This document shows positions 52,579 to 64,000 of a DNA stretch of 64,000 nucleotides, piece after piece; position 1 is the stretch's first letter; the number at the start of each line of letters is the position of its first letter. Origin of the DNA: Setaria digitata (lineage: Eukaryota; Nematoda; Chromadorea; Rhabditida; Setariidae); NCBI GenBank assembly GCA_003640385.1, contig RCAB01000199.1, positions 1-64,000 on the forward strand, read 5' to 3'. The notes below the pieces were generated by a model. It saw only the letters and a list, made by a program, of their open reading frames with translations. It searched no databases and was not told the origin of the DNA. The translations under genes and the position numbers were made by a program.

Positions 52579-55500
52579 TTACTCGTTCTGTTCGGCTACT
52601 GGTGCTACGTGTCGTAGTAATCCTAGCTTACGGATTACGTTGTATTGATCCGGTATTTCTAATAATGATTGCACTGCGAATGAGAGTTCACCGGCATCGA
52701 TACTATCTGCTTTTTTCATTACTTCGTGAAATTCAACAAAATGGAAATTATCCCACGGTCTTCTTGGCAACGATTCATCAAATACCTGAATTAGCAACCA
52801 TAAATTTTTTCTCAAGTTTATTTTTCGATCATTGCTGAATATTGACTGGAAAAAAAATTTTTTTTTAAATTTGAATAAGAAATTAAAATAAATGAATGAA
52901 CTGAATAACTAAACCTTCATCATATCCCATGGTCCATCGCCAACGCCAACAACGATAATTGATAAGGGATACTGACATGCTCGTACAATTGCTTTCCGAG
53001 TAGCTTTTTCGTTTGTTACTTGTCCATCTGCTATTATCACTAATATGTGGTACTAAAATTAGTATTTCTAACAATGTAAACAAAATGAAACTAACAATGC
53101 CCTATTTCAACCGTCATTTTTCAATAATAAATATGTAGTTCTGATCTGACTACTTATGTAGTTCTTCTTGTTGAGTCTTCAGAATTATTTCTTTTCATAT
53201 ATGATAGTATATAATGCTTAATTATAAATATGCTTAGATGAGCAACAAACATTTTGCAATTTCTCACAAATTCCAATGGCTTCGTAAATTAGAGGCGCAA
53301 AATTTGTTGGACCACTTAAACTTATTGTTGGAGTGACTGTATCATATACCCTGCAAAAAGTGACCAATTAATTACCATTTCGAATGTAACTGTTATATTT
53401 CAGAACAGGAACAGATTTCAGTAATGATATGTTTTATCATTTTGTCGAGAATTTTTGATAGTCGATTCCGGATAAAAAAAACCGCCTAGTAGTTTCAAAG
53501 TCCCTGAAAAATATACTATTGAAAAATAAAGATCAAGTCTGATAGGTTAGATCTGATAAAGTCATCAAAATTATGAAAGTTTGTAGAATTTTCTGGATAG
53601 TACTAATGAATGCGTCTATTAGAATCGAGATTTTTATGAAAGAATTTTAAAGAGAATTACTGCAATAAATCATCGAGATCTCTGCATTCTCCCTCAGGCT
53701 TCAGTTTGAACACAGACCAATCACTGGTTTTTACATCTCCAAAACCGTAAGCTGGTATATAACCGGATGTGGCAAACGGTGCTAATATCCGTCCCATAAT
53801 TTTAATTACCTAAATCTTTTTTGGTTTTTTTAATTGCTTAAAATTTTTTTCTACAGCTTCACTTAAGAGGAAAATTTATCATTCCTTAGTATGCAAAGAA
53901 TGATAATGAGGAAGGAAAGAAAAAAGAAACTTTCCTTTAGGACATAAAACAATTTACATACTTTTTTACTTCACTTACTTGCTGATAAGGATTTTCTTTG
54001 AAGGCATCCAGTGAATGCAAAGATCGCCCTTGAAAGCATCGTTCACCTTGATACTTATTGCTAGCTGTATAGTCAATACCTGAATATATCGTTATCACTA
54101 CCAGTAGTTGATTAGTCGTTAACAGGATGTTAAATTCAATGCAAAAAATAATTTATACGATCAAATTTCGAAAATTTAAAAATGTTATCCAAATTTTTTG
54201 CAGAAAAAAGATTCGCTGAATGATAGAATGTAAGCGATTTAGTAATGGAAATACTTGAATATTTATTTAAAAACTGAAAAGACTTTACCAAAAATTAGAT
54301 TTGTAGATTGTAAACCAGCTTTACGCATAGCATCCGAGAGATCTTCAAGTGATGTCAGAGCTAGCAACATTTCTTGCATACTTGTTACACCGAGTACACT
54401 TAATAGTGAACTTCGTTTCCTTATCTGAAATATTGCTAGACAATTTTCAATCCTAAATTCATCGCTCCATTCATTGCTTTCATTTTTTCCTATAAGTCTA
54501 ACATTTATCAAATCAAATCAGCATAGATTAATCTCGTTAGACTGTTGTAATTAATTTTTGAAACAACGAATGATTTGTAAATTTTTATTCATGTATATTT
54601 CTTTTCGTGCTTTAAATTATTTACCCGTGGTTGACTACCGCTTGATGTGTAACTCCTTGAATTCCGCAACAAAGATACAGACTGTGATGGCTGCTCTAAT
54701 GATTTTGAAATTGATGAAATTCCAGCAACTGGTTGTAATAATGGCATCTGTAAGTAAAATGATGCATGCATATCGTTGATAAGACAAAGATTAATATTTG
54801 TTTTGATAATATATTATATATATATAATTCACAGTTGGATAAAAGAGTTTAGAATTTAAACTCTTTTCCAAAATTTCGAACAAAATATTTGCAAAAAGTT
54901 AGGAACTAACATTAACGATATCGGTGCATTCTGCAGCAACTTGATCGAAATATTCCAATAAATTTTCACTGTTAACGCTTGCTTGATCGGGAGGAATTTC
55001 GATTGATTGTATCTCAGGCGCATATGTCATCGCATCATCCATTTCCATTGGCTCTTCAATTTTTTCAAATACCTTAAAACTGTATCAATAAAAAAACGAT
55101 ACTTGATGATGTGAAATTGCTAGGCAACGAATAAAATGATTTCATCCAATCTTTTCTCAATACTGAATCTTCTCTAGTATTTTTTTTTTTGTTTGATCTT
55201 GAAGTTAATAACATTTTAGCGAGACAAAAGGATTAGATGTTTAACTAATAGATGAATTAATCTAGGGAGCAACTGACTGCTAATTAAGCAAGCTGTGAAA
55301 CTATTAACTTCATTCGTTGGAATCATTTCACTTGTAGCTTCTGAAGATACTGGCAACTGTAGTCGTTGTTGTTGTTGTTGTTGCTGCTGAAAACGACCAC
55401 CGGCATCATCATCATTTCGGTCTCTCTTGTGAATCAATGCTTCTTCAACCATGAATCCAACAGGTTCAGGACGAGTTTCACTGGCCACGTATTCAATTGC

Positions 55501-58276
55501 ATCTTGTACGTATATTTCCGCTTCTGCAAGTCGCTTTCGCTCTGCTTCCGTAATTGGCTCATTTCTTGGTGTTGTAATTAGTCCTTCTCTATTCATCATA
55601 TCGATATCAGTTCCCCTCCCGGTGAATGCTTCTGGAGCTATTTGACTAATCGACGCATCCATTGATGCTACTGGCAAAAATACAAAAGCTTCATCATCAG
55701 GCTTTCGTGATCGTCCCTGCAAAGTTGGTAATAAAGATTAAGTGATTTGCAATATTAAACTTATGATGTGTTTTAGTTTTTCAAAAGTCAAAAGTGAAAC
55801 AAAATAAAACCTGAAGCATTTCAGGGAGTGCCTCAAATATGCTTGGCTATGTCTAGTGTTATCTAAATTCCATCAGAAGATAAACACTTCATTGGTAAAA
55901 AAGTTAAATTAATCGAAATTAGAAGCTGACAAAAGAAATTAATTCTACATAGAAATAAGGACAAGGAAAGATCAAGGAGTAAAATCAAGGAAAAATTTTG
56001 CTAACTTAATCTGAAAGCCAATTTAAAGGAGTGAGAGAGAGAGAGAGAGAAAAAAAAAAACCAATACCTGATGATATTGTGAAGCACCTTGTCGTTCTTC
56101 TTCCGCAGTCATATAATTTGCCAAAACTACCGGAACAGATAACTGATCAGCTGAGAGGTCAGTTATTGCTGACTGTCCTTGTTTCAGCACTTCGGGAATA
56201 GCTGGATCAGGAAGATTTAATGCAGCTGTTTCTCTACTTAATTCAGCACCATTACTCATTTGCAATTCATCCTTATAAACCTTAACAAAACCATCATCGT
56301 TTTCCATTGATGTATGAATATCGCTTATTAATACATTATTCTCGCCAATACTGCCAGGTTTATAAATGAATTCCGATGCATTCTCCACAAAAAATTCCTA
56401 AATGTAGAAAAAATTCCCCCAATTAAGTATCACAATTTCATTACTTTCATATTTACAGTTAATTAAATTTAAACAGTTCAAATTTTCCCAAATCAATCAA
56501 TAAATGATGGCTGATTTTTCTAGAGAAAAAAAAACAAAAATTGTTAGAATAATATTGTTAAGTCAAGTTCTAAACATTTTTTTTTTCAGACAAGATCGAA
56601 AAGTTACCGATTGAGCAGGAGCTTCCCAACCATTCGTACTGCTAACACTCCTGTATGAAAAGACAAAAAATTAAAACTTATCTAAATTAATGAAGCTTGA
56701 AGTTTTTTCGATTTTTTTCTCAAATTTATTTAAAGGCAAACATAAAATAAAGGAAAAAATAGCAAAATTATGCGAGAAACTAACCCATTTTCTCCTTTGC
56801 TGTCTGTCACTAGTGTATTCGCTGCATCCTGCAATCAATCATAGCTGCTATGCAAATTTAGCTAATAAAAATCAACAAATTTTTTCAGTTTCAAAAAAGC
56901 TTAATTAAAGTAATGTTTCCTTTTTTCAATTTAATTTTAAACTAAAATTAGTAACCCTTATGCGGGCGATTAGTTCCGCATTAGCATTTTTTACATCTGA
57001 TGCCAAATTAACGGCTGCTTCTGTTGATGCTTGAACGGCAAAATTATTCGATGCCATTGGGAAGGTTCTTTGATTCATTAGCCTACAAAAGCCTTATTTT
57101 AAAATAATAGTTTGATTTTCTTTTTAAAGTATTTTAACATCATGCCTTTTTCCAATTTATTTACAATTTCTTCTCGTTAAACATTTTCCTCATCATTTTT
57201 TTCCCTATAGTATATTTTTACCTATAGCAAAATTTTCATAGTCAAGTTCATAATTTAATTTTCAAAAGAAAAACTATGCAAAAATATTTTAAAACTCACA
57301 GGAACGATAATGTGCACTTTCGCCATAAATTTTACATTTTTTTTTTTCTTTTTCATGAAAATCTCGAACATATATATCACTGTCGTTCTTATTAATCTAC
57401 TTAATTTTACATTTTCATCAAGACTATTTTGTTCACTTCTTAACCAATATCACTGAATCATATTTATTTCCTTCTCTTCTTTATAATTTATATGGAAAAA
57501 CCTTTGAGTTTGAAATAGTTCCATTTCACCACTATCAGTTTCCAGTGATATACGATCAGCAGGTAACAGATGATCAATCAGTTGGGATTCTGTTTCGGTT
57601 TCAGACATCATTCCAGATGCATCTATTACATGTTCTACAAGATCCTGCAAGCGTAATTCTTCCATTCGTGCCACTTCACGTTGCCATTCTTCCAATGCTT
57701 CCGTTTCCTCCCTCAAATAATGCAACAAAACTTCGTTTCCTTAAAAACTATCATTACAACAATCCAAATTCGTTAACAATATCATTGTGTTTCTTTAATT
57801 TAAACATTTTTTAGGAAAAAGAAAAAACAAACTTGCTGAAATTTGCTTCAGATTGTCCCAATTTTCCCAGTTGTTTTAGTTTTTCCTTCACAGTTTCCAA
57901 TTTTTCCAGTTTTCCCTCATTAATATTCTAAAATAATACTAGCACGATTAATTCTGCCAAAATTGATGATTTAAATCCGAAAAACTGTTCAAAACTTAAA
58001 AATTCAATGACAAAAGGGAAAGAAACTAATCACTATAAAATCAATTATTAATTTTATTACATTGCAATTAATTACCTTAACAGAAACTTTTTCCACTTCA
58101 CGAGATTTATCGAGTTGTTTGCGTGCCTCAATCAACCAGAAAAAGAAAATTGTGAAGATAATTGAAGTAAGAGTAAGAAACATTCTGGTAGTAAAACCAA
58201 ACAGCATAAATTGCTCCGAATCCGAACATTCTTCCCATTCATCCGGATCGTAACCTAGCTCCTTCGAAAATACCAT
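52579..58276 (-). CDS. cpna-1: Transmembrane copine-domain protein (CPNA-1-like)
   Basis: Sixteen minus-strand exons keep phase and give 857 residues: 58076-58276, 57833-57927, 57502-57711, 56956-57082, 56785-56828, 56608-56650, 56068-56397, 55309-55716, 54911-55072, 54625-54747, 54289-54424, 53979-54079, 53661-53809, 53251-53350, 52915-53052, 52579-52785. A single membrane segment lies at about 24-49, followed by a charged coiled-coil-like stretch and a long disordered acidic middle with a short Gln run. The copine (VWA-like) domain fills about 582-857: [13 protein letters not shown], the MIDAS-like [24 protein letters not shown] and [16 protein letters not shown]. No C2 domains are present, unlike classical copines. 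In C. elegans this architecture belongs to CPNA-1, needed at muscle attachment sites. GTCAG just upstream (ending 58284) fits trans-splicing and decides the start. The acceptor of exon 3 (TTGAG, 57712) is weak and was chosen only for frame. Confidence 0.87.
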
Positions 58277-59059
58277 CCCTTTCCTGACAATAATTATCAT
58301 CCAAATCAATCATTTTAAAAATCAAATTTTTGAAAAAATACATTTCTTTATGTAGGAAAAAAAAAAACGATTTCAATTTTTAATCAAAGATATATTACAT
58401 AACTTTAAAATAAAATATGGATTGATGATATATACTAACTTCAAATTAAAACATTTTTCATTTACAAATTTGTAGGCAATGATTAAATTAAAATACGTTG
58501 GTGTATATTGAAAGAGAAGGAATAAAAGGAATGGAAATAATTTAATAATCACATCGATAATCATAAAAATTTCCACTCAAGATAGAAAAGAAAAATTCCG
58601 ATTAACTAATCTAATTCTTTTTTTTTCTTTTTTTCATTTTTCTCTTCATCATTTTTCCGTCTAAATTTTTTTCAAAAAAAAAATTTTACAAATTAATTTC
58701 ATCTAATTACATCAAATCTGATCAAATACAATCTGATAAATTATCAATAAAGAGATACAAAGAAGCACACAAACGATGAAAGATAAATTCAGAAGCATAT
58801 AAGCATAAAATCTCTCTCTCTCTCTCTCTCTCCACCTTTACAAGATGAACTCGACATAAATAAAATAAATATAAAAAAAAAAAGAAAAAAAAAAAACTTC
58901 CCATCTCGAAATCGAATCCCAATGATTATGCTGCTATCGTTAACATTTTCTCTATCTCAAGCTAAATCTCTTCTCTCCCTCTCTCTCTTCTCAATAATAC
59001 GAGAATTGTTAGTAGGCTAAAGCAATATTTTTTGATTATAAAGCTTTGTGTGTTTGTTT

Positions 59060-59118
<59 letters not shown>
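59060..59118. repeat. Compound AT-GT-AT microsatellite
   Basis: An AT run, a pure GT run of about 15 units and a second AT run in direct succession. Confidence 0.95.
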
Positions 59119-59525
59119 TTGTGTAAAGTAAAATTTTAACTTTGAGAAATTGCTAAGCGGCATGATTAGAAAAGTGTCGTGTCAAGAACACGTATGCATC
59201 AGTCTTTAAGTAACGCTTACTTACGTCATTTGCTAAATTAATTTGCCATCCATTAACCTCATTCATATCTAACCAGTAATACCACAAGCAATTATTAACA
59301 ATGTTAATTATTAGGGATCTTTTTTTTTTTTCTTTTTCTTTAATTGAGTTACATTTCAATTAAAATTAAAACTAAGTTAGCAAATTGAAATCGAAAGGAA
59401 AAAAGAAAAAGAAAAAATGAAGCGTGTACAGCAATAATATTTACGTTTATTCGCATTTAAACTCACATAATCTTTTTTTTTTTTTTTAACAAAAAAATAG
59501 CACACTTAGTTTATATACAAGCAAT

Positions 59526-59857
59526 CAATAATACACTAAACATTAAATGAAGCTCACTAAAAAAAAAAAAAAAAAAAAAAAAAAACATGAAAACAAGGAT
59601 TTCTACAGTGGAAAGGAAAAAAGAATTATGACAGTGAATCAATTTCTGAAACACAAAAAGAAAAAAAAAATGTAAATTAAAGTGCTTTTANCAATAATAC
59701 ACTAAACATTGAATGAAGCTCACTAAAAAAAAAAAAAAAAAAAAAAAAAAAACATGAAAACAAGGATTTCTACAGTGGAAAGGAAAAAAGAATTATGACA
59801 GTGAATCAATTTCTGAAACACAAAAAGAAAAAAAAAATGTAAATTAAAGTGCTTTTA
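59526..59857. repeat. Direct duplication around single N (59691)
   Basis: 59526-59690 and 59692-59857 are almost identical; they differ by one A/G near the start and by poly-A length. One N sits exactly between. Probable unmerged contig overlap. Confidence 0.9.
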
Positions 59858-60988
59858 AGTGTGAATCTACTTGAAAAACTAAAGAACCATTTTGAACAAT
59901 TTAAACTATTCCATAACAACGCATATTAAAAATACCTCATAAACGAATTTAAAAAAAAAAGGAAAAAGCATAAAAATTTTAGAGATATAAAAGATTTGAT
60001 GTAACCTTCATTTTAAGCGTTAAACAGTAGATGAAATTGGTAGGAAAGAATGGTTCGAAAAACAATGGGAGTTTAAATGAAGTTAATAAAACATGAAAAT
60101 TCACAACCAGCGATATACGGGGCTAAGCTGACACATTCGAAAAATAAAAATTGTTAAAAGCAAATTCTTGATCGTTCATTAATGATACCCGACAAGGTGA
60201 ATGGAAAGCATATAGAACACTTGAAAAAAAGAAAAAAAAAAGATCAGAAGAAAAATTTAAAACATAAATATTGATACAAACTTTTCTTCACAAATGCGAA
60301 AAATGTCTTGATAAAAGCCGACAGTTTTACAAAATCTTCCTTCATTAACTCATAAAGTCAAAAAAAAAAAGGAAATTTAGCAAGGAAAAAAAGAATGTCG
60401 AAGCATCTGCTTGCAGCTTAAAAAAAAAAAAAAAAAACATTTCTTCACACAGAAGATTCAAGCACCCTGAAACGATAACAGAGTATATTAACAGGCTGGA
60501 ACCTGAAGTAGCGTATATGAATAAATCGATTAAATCAGACAGCTCAGACTAATAAAACAAAACTTCCGACATATAGTAATTACGTTCCATAAGCTAACGC
60601 GCTCAATTTAACAGATGCACAGCACTGAAAAGTGCTTCGTAAATTGATATTTCACTTAACTACTTTAAAGGAATGTCCTGCTCTTTCACGTTTTAAGATG
60701 ATACAAACAGAACAAACGAAATATGAATAATTCTAAAAATAGGAAACAGCAGCTTCACAACTATCCGTCACACATCAGGAAAATACTGCTTCCAGTATTC
60801 TCCTGTGGTCATAAGGTCAGAATTCAGATCTAAATGCCCACCAGAGATAATTTTACTCATTATTTCACCTTTGCAGAAAATCACCCTACGGAGATACACT
60901 CACATATACATGTATATATAGACACTCACGTACATATACATATAAATATACACAAAAGACAAAATTAGAAAATTCGTTAACTGAGCAG

Positions 60989-61025
<37 letters not shown>

Positions 61026-61212
61026 GTATGTGTGTGTNTTTACAGCAAAATATCAGATGCTGTCAGAATACTTCTTATCAGACGTTCTTTTAATCTATGT
61101 GACAAAACAAGCAGATATCATCCGAATTTTTACAATTTCAAATTATATATGTATATATATATTTTACCTTACGTCAGAAGTGAAGCTATAAAGGAAAAAC
61201 TGAATGAATCAG

Positions 61213-62635
61213 TTAGGAAGAAGGCGGAATATTGTGATGTACACCAGCAGTGGCCGGAGAACAAGCCAATGCTTCTAAACCTCTAAGTGTATGTGCAGCA
61301 AACGATGATAACATCGCTGAATCGACAGGTTCCATGCATGATGGACAACTAAATGACCGCATTAACCAATCATCCACACATTTCTTATGATAGGAATGCA
61401 TGCACGGCAAGTAGCGAATTGGATCACCCTCTACAAAATCTACCATACAAATTGGGCACCTGAAAAGATAACAGCATTTACCTGTCACATTATTAATTCA
61501 GTTGGCACTGGAAATTGACAGTGGAAGAAAAAAGACACACCTTTCTAAGGCAATTTGTCAGCTAACTATTCAATTTATCAATATCAGCAGAATAGGAAAG
61601 ATTAAGGGAATGCATGTAATGACTTTATGACTAAATTGTATTATTCTTCATTAAATTACGACCATTTATAGTCAAAACAAATGAGATGGTGTGCGTGGAT
61701 TCTTCGAAAGATTTTCTTTTTCTATCTTAGAAAAATAAATAATTTTTGAGATTCCTCGCAAACTACAAAAATGATGCTATCTTGCATTTATCAGTTACAT
61801 TAAAGCATTCTATTTTCATCTACCAGTGATTCTAAATGCATTATCATAGATACAATCCAATAAACTGATGGGAGAGGAGCATTTTCAGGGAAGAATAAAC
61901 AAACTTATTTACTCGATTTCTCTCATTTTTCCTTCTTTCTTGTATGTATCAGCAGGAATCTGTTCCAATAATGCTGAAACATGAGCCCTTTCAGGATCTT
62001 CTGAGAACACTTCTTGTCGCCTTCGTTCATTATTTGCTTCCGAAACCCACAGATCATTTATATATGCACTTTGCTGTAACTGAAAAAAAAAAAAAAAAAA
62101 AAAAAACCAATGAATAAAGAAAAATCTCGCCTACATGAGTCATAAAAATGACTGTCATAGAACAAAAGAAAATTCTTCAGTGCAAACAAATCAAAACAAA
62201 TTAAAGAAATTTTAAGAAGTCCTTCTTTTCTCTTAGTTAACATAATTTTATAAAATTGTTTAAAAAATAATGCATTTTAGCTTAATCTTAAATTGTCCTA
62301 TAGATGAATGTGCAACTAACTGTTCATGAGCAAACAGTCATACTGAGACAAACATTAAATATCCAAACTATCATTCCTTCCCCTCAACCCTCCTGATCTT
62401 TTCAATTTCTGGGAAATATCATAAAATAATTGGTCATAAATATTTTCCAATAATCAGTAACAATCGTTGAAAGCATGAAATAAACCATTAAAATGTAAAG
62501 CTTCTAACTCACCTCTGCATTTGGACGTCTTAGTATATTACTGCTGCCGCTAGTATTATCAGTAACTTCTTCTAACGGAGAATGATCGTCGCTGCGTAGT
62601 AAGTTCGGAAATAATAACGGCAAACAGTTCCCCAT
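61213..62635 (-). CDS. RNF11: RNF11-type RING-H2 E3 ubiquitin ligase
   Basis: Three minus-strand exons keep phase and give 178 residues (human RNF11 154): 62513-62635, 61913-62079, 61213-61459. The protein opens MGNC, fitting N-myristoylation at Gly2 with palmitoylation at Cys4, hence membrane (endosome) targeting. A helix with EQIPADTYKKEGK precedes the RING-H2 domain (about 98-138): CPIC, then DPIRYLPCMHSYH, KKC, DDWLMRSF and CPSCMEPVD. All eight zinc ligands are present and the segment is strikingly like RNF11. Unlike mammalian RNF11, no PPxY motif for NEDD4-family WW domains is visible in the N-terminal half. The C-terminus runs about 27 residues past the usual end. In mammals RNF11 acts with ITCH, TAX1BP1 and A20 in signalling and with NEDD4-family ligases; partners here are unknown. 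Confidence 0.92.
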
Positions 62636-63105
62636 ATTTGCTCGTTCTCACATGCATCGATGGTAGCACCAAAATAGCAACAAGAAAATTAACGAAAGAA
62701 CCTAGCGAAATACGACAACAATACGACGACAAATCCTGCAAAATAAAAAACTAAAATTAAAAATTGAAAAAAAAAAAAGCTGTTAAATTTTCATTTAATA
62801 TGTTACACACAAATTGATGCAATAACTATGAAGGTCAATAAGCAAAGTAAACTTTTATGATTCAGTAGGTAATATGTGACGCACTGTGGCACCTAGTCTT
62901 ATTATTTGTTTACTGACGTACGTAAGGAACTAATTCCTGCAAACATAACGTGAAGGTAGGGTAGATTTGACTTGCGTGAAATGATTCATGTAGAAAGAAG
63001 GAATAAAGAAATAAGTTACATTATGTAAAATCCTTATCTCTCAAATAAATCGAAAGAATTTCCAACTTATTTAATGAGTGCAAATTAAATCAATGAAGCA
63101 TGAAG

Positions 63106-63113
63106 TCACGTGA
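63106..63113. promoter_or_regulatory. TCACGTGA palindromic E-box
   Basis: A perfect TCACGTGA, the consensus bound by MiT/TFEB-type factors (HLH-30 in C. elegans), lies about 470 bases upstream of the RNF11 start. Several related CGTGA/GTGAC words follow within 70 bases. An 8-mer can arise by chance, so function is an inference. Confidence 0.35.
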
Positions 63114-63335
63114 TGGACTTACTTCTCGATGCACTGTGACACGACGTGATATGGCGTGACGCAACGTGATGTGACTAGGAGTAATCCTCCTTTCAGTGAT
63201 TCTTCGATCAATACTTCACGCTAATCGTCGCGCTGCGATCAGCAACGCGGCGACAATCGATTTATTGTTATTGGGGAATTGTTATTCACCAATGACGCCA
63301 CAACGGACGCTTCGGAATCGTACACCTCGATGACG

Positions 63336-63342
63336 GTGTGTA

Positions 63343-63378
<36 letters not shown>

Positions 63379-63408
63379 TGTCTGTCTGTCTGTGTGTGTA
63401 TATGTGTA
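63336..63408. repeat. GT/TCTG compound microsatellite
   Basis: GT units, then TCTG tetranucleotides, then GT and TATG units. Confidence 0.9.
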
Positions 63409-63666
63409 TGTTATATAGAAGTCTGTGTATTCTCTGGAAATTATGAAATTAATTTTCAGAAAATAAAGTTCCGTTTGAAAATTTCAAAAATTTCCTAAGG
63501 ACAAGTTGGTGAACCTCAGTTACATCGTCCACATATTATATTGCTTTTTTTTTTTTTATTGATCTTCTAATAAACACATTTCCAACGGATAGCATTCATC
63601 TAATCATTCACGTTTTTTTTTTTTTTTATTTCGCATTTAATACGTGCGTCAAATTGTAAACGTATT

Positions 63667-63975
63667 AATACGTATTAATATATGGAAGTATTTTGCTTTG
63701 ACGTAAGTGATGTAAAGAAGTAAAATTCTAAGTGAGTATTATTAACAGCAATAATAGGGATGCGTTATGAATGATGTGATGTAAAATGAAATGAATTGAA
63801 ATTGATTGTGTGTAACGTAANAATACGTATTAATATATGGAAGTATTTTGCTTTGACGTAAGTGATGTAAAGAAGTAAAATTCTAAGTGAGTATTATTAA
63901 CAGCAATAATAGGGATGCGTTATGAATGATGTGATGTAAAATGAAATGAATTGAAATTGATTGTGTGTAACGTAA
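63667..63975. repeat. Direct duplication around single N (63821)
   Basis: 63667-63820 and 63822-63975 appear identical over 154 bases with one N exactly between. Probable unmerged contig overlap. Confidence 0.92.
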
Positions 63976-64000
63976 CGTGATAAATTAATTTTTCCTGATG

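Larger units (their letters stand above)
58277..61212. other. Intergenic, repeats and low complexity
   Basis: Upstream of the copine gene and downstream of RNF11. It contains CT (58810-58833), AT-GT-AT (59060-59118) and poly-A/T runs, an N-flanking duplication (59526-59857) and a poly-T run with a second N (60992-61038). Part may be a long RNF11 3' UTR. No gene recognised. Confidence 0.5.
62636..64000. other. RNF11 upstream region and window end
   Basis: Contains a cluster of CGTGA-like words at 63105-63175, a GT/TCTG microsatellite (63336-63408) and an N-flanking duplication (63667-63975). No coding exon supported. Confidence 0.5.

Noticed and set aside
61038..61038. Fifth N as another duplicated join
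   Set aside because: It sits in low-complexity poly-T/GT sequence and no flanking direct repeat is visible.

Overview
The window is eukaryotic and nematode-like. It is AT-rich, with many short GT-AG introns, TTTCAG-type acceptors and candidate spliced-leader acceptors just upstream of some start codons. It also carries an MSP-domain gene and a copine gene with an N-terminal membrane anchor, both typical of nematodes. A filarial or spirurid parasite is the best guess, but I cannot fix the species. All gene models below were assembled by hand from the sequence, checking that reading phase is kept across every junction and comparing with remembered protein families. No search was run.

Layout, left to right. 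1989-3001 (+): MSP-domain protein with a Lys/Glu-rich tail. 4244-4462 (-): a tentative tiny gene, head-to-head with 4630-10182 (+), the replicative helicase subunit MCM2 (18 exons). 10183-16603 is mostly AT-rich and gene-poor; it holds a tentative 69-residue membrane protein (13770-14086, +). 16604-19167 (-): a MADF-BESS DNA-binding protein. 19168-30052 is a 10.9 kb spacer between divergent genes; it contains an intact U6 snRNA gene (26008-26112, -), a long GT-rich microsatellite, a GC-rich patch and a 19-bp perfect inverted repeat. 30053-41178 (+): the Mi-2/CHD4 (LET-418) chromatin remodeller (33 exons). 41967-44033 (+): Elongator subunit ELP5. 45716-51237 (+): an ACAP/centaurin-beta ArfGAP (CNT-1-like). 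52579-58276 (-): a transmembrane copine (CPNA-1-like). 61213-62635 (-): an RNF11-type RING-H2 ubiquitin ligase.

The genes are mostly housekeeping or regulatory: replication licensing (MCM2), chromatin (Mi-2, MADF-BESS), tRNA wobble modification (ELP5), splicing (U6), membrane traffic (ACAP), muscle attachment (copine) and ubiquitin signalling (RNF11). No shared pathway or defence system is evident. The points most worth checking are an apparent ATAAGT (non-GT) splice donor in Mi-2, a duplicated copy of the last Mi-2 exon downstream of its poly(A) signal, a hairpin with a GCAA loop between Mi-2 and ELP5, two small unrecognised genes, and four single-N positions that each sit between two near-identical copies (probable assembly joins).
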